A stretch of DNA of 5,461 nt, from contig JASBUY010000161.1 in assembly GCA_030147645.1 (NCBI GenBank), forward strand, positions 1 through 5,461, in the 5' to 3' direction. The stretch's first letter is position 1, and each line of letters begins with the position of its first letter. A program made the position numbers and the translations under genes. Below, piece after piece: positions 1 to 5,461 of this stretch. The notes under the pieces were generated by a model. That model saw only the letters and a program-made list of their open reading frames with translations. It was not told the origin of the DNA and did no database searches. This stretch comes from Aquabacter sp. Lineage in GTDB: Bacteria; Pseudomonadota; Alphaproteobacteria; Rhizobiales; Xanthobacteraceae.

Positions 1-243
1 CGCGCCGGACGCGCCCACGGGCACGCAGGCGATGATGATGTCCGCCCCGCGCGCCGCCTCGGCCGCGGTTTCGGGAACCTCGTCCGCAAAGCCGAGCGCG
101 CGCACCCGCGCGCGCACCTCTTCCTTGGCGTCCGCCACCACGACCTGCCCGGCCAACCCCTTCTCCCGCGCCGCACGGGCGATGGAGGAGCCGATCAGGC
201 CCGCGCCGACAATGGCGAGGCGCTCGACCTGAGGCGCACTCAT
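1..243 (-). CDS. tyrA: Prephenate/arogenate dehydrogenase, N-terminal part (cut by window edge)
   Basis: Oxidative decarboxylation of prephenate (or arogenate) to 4-hydroxyphenylpyruvate (or tyrosine), a cytosolic step of tyrosine biosynthesis. Only the first 81 codons are inside the window; the gene runs off the left edge. They form the start of a Rossmann fold: an IVGAGLIGSS nucleotide loop at residues 11-20 (GxGxxG), a second strand VVVAD ending in Asp38, which usually favours NAD over NADP, and a fourth strand IIIACVPVGAS at residues 69-79, typical of the TyrA family. The ATG overlaps the hisC stop as ATGA, and a perfect GGAGG lies 7 bases upstream (255-251), so the start is secure and translation is probably coupled to hisC. 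Other Rossmann dehydrogenases share the loop, but the CVPVG strand and the chorismate mutase/aminotransferase neighbours support TyrA. Prephenate versus arogenate preference cannot be told from this part. Confidence 0.88.
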   Translation of the reverse strand, partial: MSAPQVERLAIVGAGLIGSSIARAAREKGLAGQVVVADAKEEVRARVRALGFADEVPETAAEAARGADIIIACVPVGASGA

Positions 244-1364
244 ACCGGGGCCTCCGCCAGGAAATCGGCGAGCGCCTGCACGGTGAGCACATTGGCCTCT
301 TCCGAGCCGATGGTCATGCGCAGCGCATGGGGAAGCCCATAGGCCCCGACCGGACGCAGAATGAGCCCGCGCGCGGTGAGATAGGCGTCCGCCGTCGCGC
401 GGCATTCGGCGTCGGGGAAGTGGATCAGCACGAAATTCGCCACCGATGGGGTGATCTTGAGGCCGAGATCCACCAATTGCCGTGAGACTTTCGGCAGCCA
501 ATGGTCGTTATGGGCGACCGAGGCCGCCACATGCTCCTGATCCTGGATGGCGGCGATGCCGGCCGCGATGGCGGGACCCGTCACATTGAACGGCCCGCGC
601 ACGCGGTTCAGCGCATCGATGACCGCGGCCGGCCCCACCGCCCAGCCGAGCCGCAGCGCGGCGAGCCCGTAAATCTTGGAGAAGGTGCGCGTCATCAGCA
701 CGTTCGGCGCTTCGAGCGCGAGCGTGAGGCCGGGATCGTAATCGGGACGCCGGAGATATTCCGAATAGGCGGAATCCAGCACCAGGAGCACATGGCGCGG
801 CAATCCCGCATGCAGCCGGAGAACCTCGGAATAGGGCAGATAGGTGCCGGTCGGATTGTTGGGGTTGGCGAGGAAGACGACCCGCGTGCGCGGCGTCACA
901 AGCGCCAGCATCGCATCCACGTCGGCGGTGTGGTCGCGCTCGGGGGCGACCACCGGGGTCGCGCCCGCGGCCAGCGTCGCGATGCGATACACCAGGAAGC
1001 CGTATTGGGAGAACAGGCATTCATCGCCCGGCCCGAGATAGGCCTTGGCGGCGACGGCCAGCAATTCGTCCGAACCCGCGCCGCAGACGATGCGATCGGG
1101 ATCTATGCCATGGGCCGCGCCGATGGCTTCGCGCAGCAGCACGGCGCTGCCATCGGGATAATCCGCCAGAAAATGCGCCGCCTCCAGATAGGCCGCCCGC
1201 GCATGGCGGCTCGGGCCGTGGGGCGTCTCGTTGGAGGAGAGCTTGAACACCTTGGCGACGCCGGGCGCCTGGCTGCGGCCGGGCACATAGGCGTCGATGG
1301 CCAGCACGCCCGGACGGGGCATGGGCACGGCATGAATGTGGCGCTCTGGCGCGTGGGCGGACAT
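240..1364 (-). CDS. hisC: HisC-family aminotransferase (histidinol-phosphate / aromatic amino acid)
   Basis: A 374-residue PLP-dependent aminotransferase of fold type I, the usual length for HisC. Family landmarks appear in order: KLSSNETP (41-48) at the substrate site, GAGSDE (95-100) at the cofactor phosphate, ANPNNPTGT (166-174) with the conserved Asn, LDSAYSEY (196-203) with Asp197 and Tyr200 against the pyridine ring, TFSKIYGLAALRLG (227-240) with the Schiff-base Lys230 and phosphate-binding Arg238, and the carboxylate-binding Arg349 in LRMTIG. HisC enzymes convert histidinol phosphate and 2-oxoglutarate, and many also transaminate aromatic keto acids. The position between chorismate mutase and tyrA suggests this copy serves tyrosine/phenylalanine, acting on 4-hydroxyphenylpyruvate, phenylpyruvate or prephenate; that is inference. 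Start chosen at ATG 1364 because GGGAG (1376-1372) sits 7 bases upstream; Met15 is a weaker alternative. The stop overlaps the tyrA start by 4 bases. Confidence 0.93.
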   Translation of the reverse strand: MSAHAPERHIHAVPMPRPGVLAIDAYVPGRSQAPGVAKVFKLSSNETPHGPSRHARAAYLEAAHFLADYPDGSAVLLREAIGAAHGIDPDRIVCGAGSDELLAVAAKAYLGPGDECLFSQYGFLVYRIATLAAGATPVVAPERDHTADVDAMLALVTPRTRVVFLANPNNPTGTYLPYSEVLRLHAGLPRHVLLVLDSAYSEYLRRPDYDPGLTLALEAPNVLMTRTFSKIYGLAALRLGWAVGPAAVIDALNRVRGPFNVTGPAIAAGIAAIQDQEHVAASVAHNDHWLPKVSRQLVDLGLKITPSVANFVLIHFPDAECRATADAYLTARGLILRPVGAYGLPHALRMTIGSEEANVLTVQALADFLAEAPV

Positions 1365-1448
1365 GTCTGAACTCCCGATCCGGCCCTGTCGTACCGACAG
1401 GGTCGGTCAATCAGTCTCTAACGTTCGAACAGAGAAGGTTTGACCGCC
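1365..1448 (-). promoter_or_regulatory. Leader between chorismate mutase and hisC with two dyads
   Basis: This non-coding gap in the operon holds two inverted repeats. In transcription order, the first pairs TTGACCG with CGGTCAA (1446-1440 with 1410-1404) and, inside it after a symmetric 4x4 internal loop, AGAGA with TCTCT (1435-1431 with 1419-1415), around a GTTCGAAC palindrome (1430-1423). The second is a perfect 8-bp stem, CCCTGTCG/CGACAGGG (1391-1384 and 1402-1395), with a 3-base loop. It stands 8 bases before the GGGAG of hisC. Neither stem is followed by a T-run on the minus strand, so a classical terminator is unlikely. An mRNA processing or attenuation structure, or an operator, would fit; which one is not decided by the sequence. 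Confidence 0.45.
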
Positions 1449-2309
1449 CTAGCTCCGGGCGGCGCCGTCCGAGCCGAGGCGATAGGGGGCGGCGTGGCCG
1501 CCGACGAAATGGATGGCCGCGATGCGCGCACCCGCCTGCACCAGCGCATCGAGACCGGCGTCCCGTCCCCCGGCCGGAATGCTCATGAGCAGCACCGCAG
1601 CCTCGGGGCGGCCGTCCACGGCGGCTGCGAGCAATTCCCCCTTGCCGGCGAAGGCGGCGGCCGCCTGAGGCACCCAATGGGACGCGTGAACGCTCCAGAC
1701 CTCAATCTCGGTCACGGCGGCATCGGCGATGGGATGGCTCACCACGAAGACCGGCAAGGCGGCGGGATGGTCCGAGCGTTCGACGAAGGGCAGGCGGGCG
1801 ATGATCTTGGGCGCCTGCGCCCCTTCCAGCGCGCTCCACCAGGGATCGCCGCCCGGCAGGGCCACCGCCGGCAGCAGGCCGAGATCGCCGCTGGAGGCCG
1901 CCACCGCCTCCACGACGGCGCGCGGGCCGATATGGGACACGAAGGGCGTGGTGAAGCCGAAATGGAAGCGCGCGCTGTCGCGCATGGGCGCCTCGCCGAC
2001 CGAGAGGTCGGCATGCACCGCATAAGGCGCCTGGACATAAGTGAAGGTGGAGATGATGACGCGCCAGATGCTCTCGACCGTATCGAGCGGCAAAAGCCCG
2101 CCAGGGCGGTCCACCAGGCGACGCATCATGGCGGCCTCGCGGGCGGGGCGGAAGGCGGAGCCGCCCTCGCCGCCCTGCAGGCGCTTCACCTCGACCAGAC
2201 GATCGATGATCTCGCCGCGCTCCATGAGGAGGCGGTGCATGGCTTCATCGATGCGGTCGATCTCGGCGCGAAGCGGAGCGAGGTCGGGAATGGGTGTGGT
2301 TTTTGTCAT
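1449..2309 (-). CDS. AroQ-type chorismate mutase with uncharacterised C-terminal domain
   Basis: Converts chorismate to prephenate, the branch point toward tyrosine and phenylalanine. Residues 10-93 are an all-helical AroQ domain. Compared with the E. coli P-protein, Arg14, Arg31, Lys42, Arg57, Glu58 and Gln93 match the active-site Arg11, Arg28, Lys39, Arg51, Glu52 and Gln88; the position of Asp48 appears to be Arg54. Residues 94-286 are about 190 extra residues, too long for a bare AroQ enzyme (about 90). They are alpha/beta-like, with stretches such as GDLGLLPA (141-148) and LPVFVVS (185-191), and a tail with DGRP (232-235) and IHFVGGHA (266-273) that loosely recalls prephenate dehydratase plus ACT, but no TRF catalytic motif is visible. 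ATG 2309 was chosen over in-frame GTG 2318 because GGTGAAAG directly precedes it; the product is 286 residues. It is the first gene of the minus-strand operon, ahead of hisC. Confidence 0.85.
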   Translation of the reverse strand: MTKTTPIPDLAPLRAEIDRIDEAMHRLLMERGEIIDRLVEVKRLQGGEGGSAFRPAREAAMMRRLVDRPGGLLPLDTVESIWRVIISTFTYVQAPYAVHADLSVGEAPMRDSARFHFGFTTPFVSHIGPRAVVEAVAASSGDLGLLPAVALPGGDPWWSALEGAQAPKIIARLPFVERSDHPAALPVFVVSHPIADAAVTEIEVWSVHASHWVPQAAAAFAGKGELLAAAVDGRPEAAVLLMSIPAGGRDAGLDALVQAGARIAAIHFVGGHAAPYRLGSDGAARS

Positions 2310-2316
2310 GTCTTTC

Positions 2317-2358
2317 ACCGGCGCCGGTTCCTCTAGCCCTCCGGCGACCGGAGATCAA
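2317..2358 (-). promoter_or_regulatory. Candidate promoter/operator for the chorismate mutase operon
   Basis: On the minus strand, a TTGATC -35-like hexamer (2358-2353) lies 17 bases from a TAGAGG -10-like hexamer (2335-2330), giving a short leader of about 15 bases to ATG 2309. The spacer contains a perfect dyad, CTCCGG-CGA-CCGGAG (2339-2353), and the leader a perfect 12-base palindrome, ACCGGCGCCGGT (2317-2328). Both could be repressor sites or RNA stems. The -10 match is weak (3 of 6), so this is a proposal by position and symmetry. Confidence 0.35.
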
Positions 2359-2391
2359 AGGTTTGTTGCGCATGGCTGGGAGGCGCCTGCG

Positions 2392-2420
2392 TTGACACGT
2401 TCGCTCACCCCACGGAAAAC
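2392..2420 (+). promoter_or_regulatory. Candidate promoter for the GNAT acyltransferase gene
   Basis: A consensus -35 TTGACA (2392-2397) is followed after 17 bases by GAAAAC (2415-2420), only a 3 of 6 match to the -10 consensus. It lies 35 bases before ATG 2455 in the short divergent intergenic region, the only place a dedicated promoter for this gene could be. The -35 is convincing and the -10 is not. Confidence 0.4.
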
Positions 2421-2454
2421 AGCGGCCGTTTGTGATCGCATGCAAGGAGCGCCC

Positions 2455-3489
2455 ATGTCGCAGCACCAGGGGGAAGACCCGGCACCGGCGCCGCGCTGGA
2501 CGCCCGTGCTCGCGACCCCGGCGGACCTGCCTCAGATCCAGGCCCTGCACGAAACCATCTGGGGCGCAGGCCATTCGGTGGATTATTTCCGCTGGAAATA
2601 TTTCGATCCGCCGGTGGACCCGCTGCCGCCCATGCTGGCGAAGGACGGGGATCGCTGCGTCGGCGTCTATGCCGTCATCTCCACCCCGCTCCTGCTGGAT
2701 GGCGAGCGTGTCATGGGCTGCCAGTCCGTGGACACCATGACCCATCCCGACTATCGCCGGCAGAACATGGCGGTGACGCTGGCGCGCGCCTGCTATGCCG
2801 AGGCGGAGCGGCGCGGCTTTCGCCTCACCTACGGCACGCCCAACGCCGAGGCCTATCCCCTGCGCATCAAGCATCTGGACTGGACCCATGTGGACGAGAT
2901 CCATCGCTGGGTCCGTCCGCTCGCCGCTCCCGCCCGCATTCCCGCGCCCCTGGCGGCTCCGGTGACGCGGGTGCTCCATGCGCTCGCGCGGCGCGGGCGC
3001 CTGGACGGGGTGACGGTGCGGCCCATCACGGCGCAGACGCCCTTCATCCTGCCCGCGCCCATGCCGCCCTCTGCCCGCTGCATGGTCGAGAAGTCGCCGC
3101 GCTGGTTCGCCTGGCGCTATGGCGCAGAGCCGAGCGGAGCCTATGAGCAACTGACGCTGGGCGATCCGGACGCGCCCGAGGCGCTGGTCATCTTCAATCT
3201 GGTGCGCGAGGGCGGCAGGCCGCCCGTCCTGCTGGTGCAGGAATGGCTCGCCGCCAGCGCCAAGCTGCGCCTTGCGGCCATGCGCGCCCTCGTGGCGCTC
3301 GCCGCTGAGCGCGGCTGCCAGTCCGTCACGCTCTATACCAATGATATCGCCGCCGGGGTCCTGCTGCGCGGCGCGCTGTTCTTCCCGCGTCCCGGCCTGC
3401 CACTCGGGCTCACAGGGTTTGGACGCTACAAGGCCAAGGCGCCGCTAAAGCGGGGGGACATGTCCGTGCTGGGCGGCGACCGGGACTGA
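2455..3489 (+). CDS. GNAT-superfamily acyltransferase with two GNAT-like halves
   Basis: A 344-residue protein without signal peptide or membrane segment, likely transferring an acetyl or acyl group from its CoA thioester in the cytosol. The first half (about 18-150) looks like GNAT: FRWKYFDPP (45-53), the strand VGVYAVIS (69-76), SVDTMTHPDYRRQNMA (91-106) covering the acyl-CoA pyrophosphate loop, then helix LARACYAEAERRG and TYGTPN (125-130). The loop reads RRQNMA where the common form is R/Q-x-x-G-x-G/A. The second half (about 188-325) repeats the order: PRWFAWRYG (215-223), a strand LVIFNLV (244-250), an amphipathic helix with AAMRALVALAAERG, and VTLYTND (291-297). ATG 2455 is preferred over ATG 2440 because AAGGAG (2444-2449) lies 5 bases upstream. 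An open frame continues 5' of this start but overlaps the chorismate mutase gene antisense. Its substrate is unknown; neighbouring glycosyltransferases suggest sugar or polysaccharide acylation. Confidence 0.8.
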   Translation: MSQHQGEDPAPAPRWTPVLATPADLPQIQALHETIWGAGHSVDYFRWKYFDPPVDPLPPMLAKDGDRCVGVYAVISTPLLLDGERVMGCQSVDTMTHPDYRRQNMAVTLARACYAEAERRGFRLTYGTPNAEAYPLRIKHLDWTHVDEIHRWVRPLAAPARIPAPLAAPVTRVLHALARRGRLDGVTVRPITAQTPFILPAPMPPSARCMVEKSPRWFAWRYGAEPSGAYEQLTLGDPDAPEALVIFNLVREGGRPPVLLVQEWLAASAKLRLAAMRALVALAAERGCQSVTLYTNDIAAGVLLRGALFFPRPGLPLGLTGFGRYKAKAPLKRGDMSVLGGDRD

Positions 3490-3496
3490 GCGCGGC

Positions 3497-4435
3497 CTAT
3501 TTCAGGCGTAGCAGGCGCAGTGCATCGGCCACGGTGGATTTGGCAAGCCGCACCGACGGCGCCGCCGCGAAGGCCGCGAGGTGCCAGCCGAGCGCCCGGC
3601 CATGGTGACCCGCCATCATGGCCGCCTCGGCATCCGCGAGGCGCACCCGCGCCAGGGCAACGCCGCGCCAGGGCTGGGGAATGCGCGCGGCGTCCTGCGC
3701 ATGCGCCTCGAACACCTGGCGCATGGTGCGGGCGAGTTCCGAGAAATTGCGGGAGGTGGAGCCGGGCCGCACCAGATAGCGCGTCGCCCGATGGGTGGAG
3801 CACCAGACCGGCCCGAGCTTGGCGAGCTTCAGCCACAGGTCCCAATCCTCGGAGATGCGGTAACGCTCGTCGAACCCGCCGACGGCGGTCAAAGCGGATT
3901 TGCGGGTGAGGACGGCTGATGTGCCGCAGACCATTTCCGCCAGCAGCATTGCGAAGGCGTCCGGCCCGAGCGGCACCAGACCCGCGCGTCCGGAAAGAAA
4001 TGCGCGGAACAGCGGCCAATAGTCGAACTGGTAGCCGACCAGCCGTCCCTCTGGATCGACCGACATGATGTCGGCGAAGCTCAAGGTGATGTCGCCTTGC
4101 GCCTCCATGAGCGCAAGCCGGTCCGAGAGGGCCCCCGGCAGATATTGATCGTCGGCATCAAGAAAGGCGACGAGATCGCAGGAGGCGCGGGCGATGCCGA
4201 GATTGCGCGCGGCGGCGACCCCCTTTTCGGGACCGCGCAGCGGGATCAGCAGCGGATCGGCGGCGGCCGCCTGCGCCAGCCATTCCCCCGTGCCATCGCG
4301 CGAGCCGTCGTCGATGACGATGATCTCGGCCGGTCCCACATCCTGCGCGCGAATGCTGGCGATGGCCTCGGGCAGATAGGCGAGACAGTCCCGGGAGGGG
4401 ATGACGACGCTGAACCGGGGGGCGGGAGGCGACAT
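3497..4435 (-). CDS. Family 2 glycosyltransferase (GT-A fold)
   Basis: A 312-residue inverting glycosyltransferase that would add a sugar from a nucleotide-sugar donor, probably at the cytoplasmic face during assembly of a surface polysaccharide. The GT-A domain starts at FSVVIPSRD (8-16). It contains IDDGSRDGT (41-49), which contacts the nucleotide, the metal-binding DADD (93-96), GGFDE (186-190), and SEDWDLWLKL (195-204) with the ED pair usually acting as catalytic base, then YLVRPGSTSR (220-229). The last 80 residues are Ala-rich helices without membrane segments. ATG 4435 is preceded by AGGA overlapping the upstream stop, and only 8 bases separate it from the upstream glycosyltransferase, so they are co-transcribed and probably translationally coupled. 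Its end faces the acyltransferase gene with a 7-base gap, leaving no room for a terminator between them. Acceptor and donor cannot be assigned. Confidence 0.92.
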   Translation of the reverse strand: MSPPAPRFSVVIPSRDCLAYLPEAIASIRAQDVGPAEIIVIDDGSRDGTGEWLAQAAAADPLLIPLRGPEKGVAAARNLGIARASCDLVAFLDADDQYLPGALSDRLALMEAQGDITLSFADIMSVDPEGRLVGYQFDYWPLFRAFLSGRAGLVPLGPDAFAMLLAEMVCGTSAVLTRKSALTAVGGFDERYRISEDWDLWLKLAKLGPVWCSTHRATRYLVRPGSTSRNFSELARTMRQVFEAHAQDAARIPQPWRGVALARVRLADAEAAMMAGHHGRALGWHLAAFAAAPSVRLAKSTVADALRLLRLK

Positions 4436-4443
4436 CGTCTGTC

Positions 4444-5253
4444 CTAGCCGAAGGCGCGCGCGATGCGGTCGATGAGGCGCTGGACGAGTTCCGCCTCGTG
4501 CCCGAGGCGCTCCGCGCAGGCGCGGCCGGCGGCGCCGGTGCGCGCGCGCAGGTCGTCATCGCTCCAAGCGCGCGCGATGGCGGCGGCCAGAGCAGCCGGA
4601 TCCTCGGGCGGCACGGTGAGGATTTCGTCGGTGAAAATGTCGCTCATGCCCGGCCCCTGCGAGCCGATCACGCATTTGCCGAGCGCGAAGGCGTTCAGAA
4701 CGGTGGAGATGCCGGAGGCGACGATGCTCGACCGCGTGACCGGGACGACCACAAGCTTCGCCCGGCGCAGCATGTCCACCTGCGCGCGGGCCGAGCCGTC
4801 ATCGTCCAGCACCCTGACATTCGCCGGCAAATGATCCAGGTCTCGGGTGAAGCGCGCCCCATGGGCGCGCAGGCCTTCGACGTCCGGGCGGGCGATGGCG
4901 CCGGGATAGGGCACACGTTCCATGGCGGCGAAGAAGGTGTCGAAATCCCGCAGGGACCGGCCGAAGGTCAGGACATAGTCCTCGCTGCACACCGCCTGCG
5001 CGATGGCGTGCGGCTCCAGATTGACCTTGAACGGCACATAGGCGCAGCGCGCGGCGGGAATGCCATAGACTTCGCTGACGCCGCGCGCGTCGGAGAAGAA
5101 GTTCAGATAAAGGTCGGCGCCCGCCAGCAGGGGCCGCTTCAGGCCATGCAGCATCCGCCCCTTCAGCCCCGCGGGCCGGCGGAAGATGATGTCGATGGCC
5201 ACGATGGGGCGTGCGAAGCCGGGGAGGAAGCGGCGCGCCGCGACCAGGCGCAT
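4444..5253 (-). CDS. GT-B glycosyltransferase, family 4-like, with uncertain 5' end
   Basis: Probable retaining glycosyltransferase using a nucleotide sugar. The C-terminal Rossmann half begins near YVLTFGRS (93-100, counting from ATG 5253) and includes NVRVLDDDG (145-153) and a donor-site stretch, SSIVASGIS (175-183) followed by NAFALGKCVIGS (187-198). This corresponds to the family's G-x-S-x-x-x-x-E-A-x-A-x-G-x-P-V-I-x-S region, with Asn in place of the usual Glu. The N-terminal half carries IVAIDIIFRRP (17-27) and YVPFKVN (72-78). From ATG 5253 (or TTG 5256) the protein is about 269 residues, short for a GT-B enzyme (330-400). Upstream in-frame codons to 5448 are clearly protein-like and would bring it to about 334 residues, so the true start is probably not here; no good ribosome site precedes 5253. 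It lies 8 bases upstream of the family 2 glycosyltransferase in the same unit. Confidence 0.75.
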   Translation of the reverse strand: MRLVAARRFLPGFARPIVAIDIIFRRPAGLKGRMLHGLKRPLLAGADLYLNFFSDARGVSEVYGIPAARCAYVPFKVNLEPHAIAQAVCSEDYVLTFGRSLRDFDTFFAAMERVPYPGAIARPDVEGLRAHGARFTRDLDHLPANVRVLDDDGSARAQVDMLRRAKLVVVPVTRSSIVASGISTVLNAFALGKCVIGSQGPGMSDIFTDEILTVPPEDPAALAAAIARAWSDDDLRARTGAAGRACAERLGHEAELVQRLIDRIARAFG

Positions 5254-5452
5254 CAAGGCCCGCGCATCGCCATTGATGACGAAGACTGCATCGGGGCGCG
5301 CGCCGTGTTTTCGGAAATCGCCGAGGCTGCGGGCGAGGATCGTTTCGCCCGGGCATGCGCAGACACAGTGCTTCGTTGGATCGAGTCCAATCCTACGGGC
5401 ATAGGCGTGAACTGGGCCAGCAACCTGGAAGTGGCGATGAGGGTCCTGTCAT
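5254..5452 (-). other. Apparent missing N-terminus of the GT-B gene, out of frame with its ATG
   Basis: Read in the frame of the downstream glycosyltransferase, 5448-5254 encodes 65 sense codons with no ATG, GTG, TTG or CTG before TTG 5256. The text is protein-like: HFQVAGPVHAYARRIGLDP, then ETILARSLGDF, then PDAVFVINGDARAL running straight into the annotated part. An in-frame TGA lies at 5451-5449, overlapping an ATG at 5452-5450 that is one base out of frame and stops at TAG 5395-5393. Removing or skipping one base between 5450 and about 5396 joins this ATG to the enzyme. One option is reading CCC (5443-5441) and skipping T5440, giving MTGPHRHFQVAGP and about 335 residues in total. A sequencing error, a real frameshift mutation, ribosomal +1 slippage or a rare start such as ATT would each explain it. 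Confidence 0.55.
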
Positions 5453-5461
5453 GGGTTTGGT

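Noticed and set aside
32..232. A 66-codon plus-strand open frame opposite tyrA
   Set aside because: Ala/Arg/Ser/Thr-rich shadow of the tyrA Rossmann segment.
501..1370. A 289-codon open frame on the plus strand opposite the HisC-type aminotransferase
   Set aside because: It is antisense to a gene with all catalytic motifs. Its translation is low-complexity, rich in Arg, Gly, His and Gln, as expected for a mirror frame in GC-rich DNA.
1384..1402. Rho-independent terminator ending the chorismate mutase transcript
   Set aside because: The stem is good but no T-run follows on either strand, and the downstream genes are co-directional and functionally linked.
1440..2336. A 298-codon open frame on the plus strand opposite chorismate mutase
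   Set aside because: No recognisable motif, composition dominated by Gly, Arg, Ala and His, and the opposite strand has a clear AroQ active site.
2041..2454. A 138-codon N-terminal extension of the acyltransferase frame
   Set aside because: It overlaps the chorismate mutase gene antisense, its translation is Arg/Ser-rich without motifs, and a strong AAGGAG sits just before ATG 2455.
2245..3150. A 301-codon open frame on the minus strand across the divergent region and the acyltransferase gene
   Set aside because: It crosses both the chorismate mutase start and the divergent promoter region and is antisense to conserved GNAT motifs; no ribosome site or domain supports it.
1..5461. CRISPR array, tRNA, insertion sequence, phage or toxin-antitoxin genes
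   Set aside because: No regularly spaced repeats, cloverleaf, transposase motif, terminal repeats or short paired genes were found; nearly all of the window is explained by six housekeeping or polysaccharide-type genes.

Overview
The window is a high-GC, densely coding bacterial segment. GC-rich third codon positions, a 4-base ATGA gene overlap, and a chorismate mutase - HisC-type aminotransferase - TyrA gene order all suggest an alphaproteobacterium of the order Hyphomicrobiales (Xanthobacteraceae or Bradyrhizobiaceae type). That placement is inferred from gene content and composition, not from a marker gene. There are no RNA genes, CRISPR arrays, insertion sequences or long repeats.

Region 1 (about 1-2309, minus strand) is an aromatic amino acid operon. 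In order of transcription it holds an AroQ-type chorismate mutase with a long extra C-terminal domain (2309-1449), a class I/II PLP aminotransferase of the HisC family (1364-240), and the first 81 codons of the prephenate/arogenate dehydrogenase tyrA (243 to the window edge). Together they would turn chorismate into prephenate and on to tyrosine, with the aminotransferase acting on prephenate, 4-hydroxyphenylpyruvate and/or histidinol phosphate. An 85-base gap between the mutase and hisC carries two dyad structures.

Region 2 (2310-2454) is the divergent intergenic region. It has plausible promoters in both directions and two perfect short palindromes on the mutase side.

Region 3 (2455-3489, plus strand) is one gene for a GNAT-superfamily acyltransferase that appears to be two GNAT-like halves. 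It converges on region 4 with only 7 bases between stop codons.

Region 4 (3497 to the right edge, minus strand) holds two glycosyltransferases, a GT-B enzyme followed 8 bases later by a family 2 (GT-A) enzyme. This looks like the downstream end of a surface polysaccharide locus. The GT-B gene has a problem at its 5' end: about 64 protein-like codons continue upstream of its first usable start codon, in frame and with no start codon. The nearest ATG (5452-5450) is one base out of frame, so a frameshift, sequence error or unusual initiation must be considered.

No clearly new system is evident. The best leads are the GT-B 5' anomaly, the unexplained C-terminal domain of the chorismate mutase, and the tandem acyltransferase beside the glycosyltransferases.
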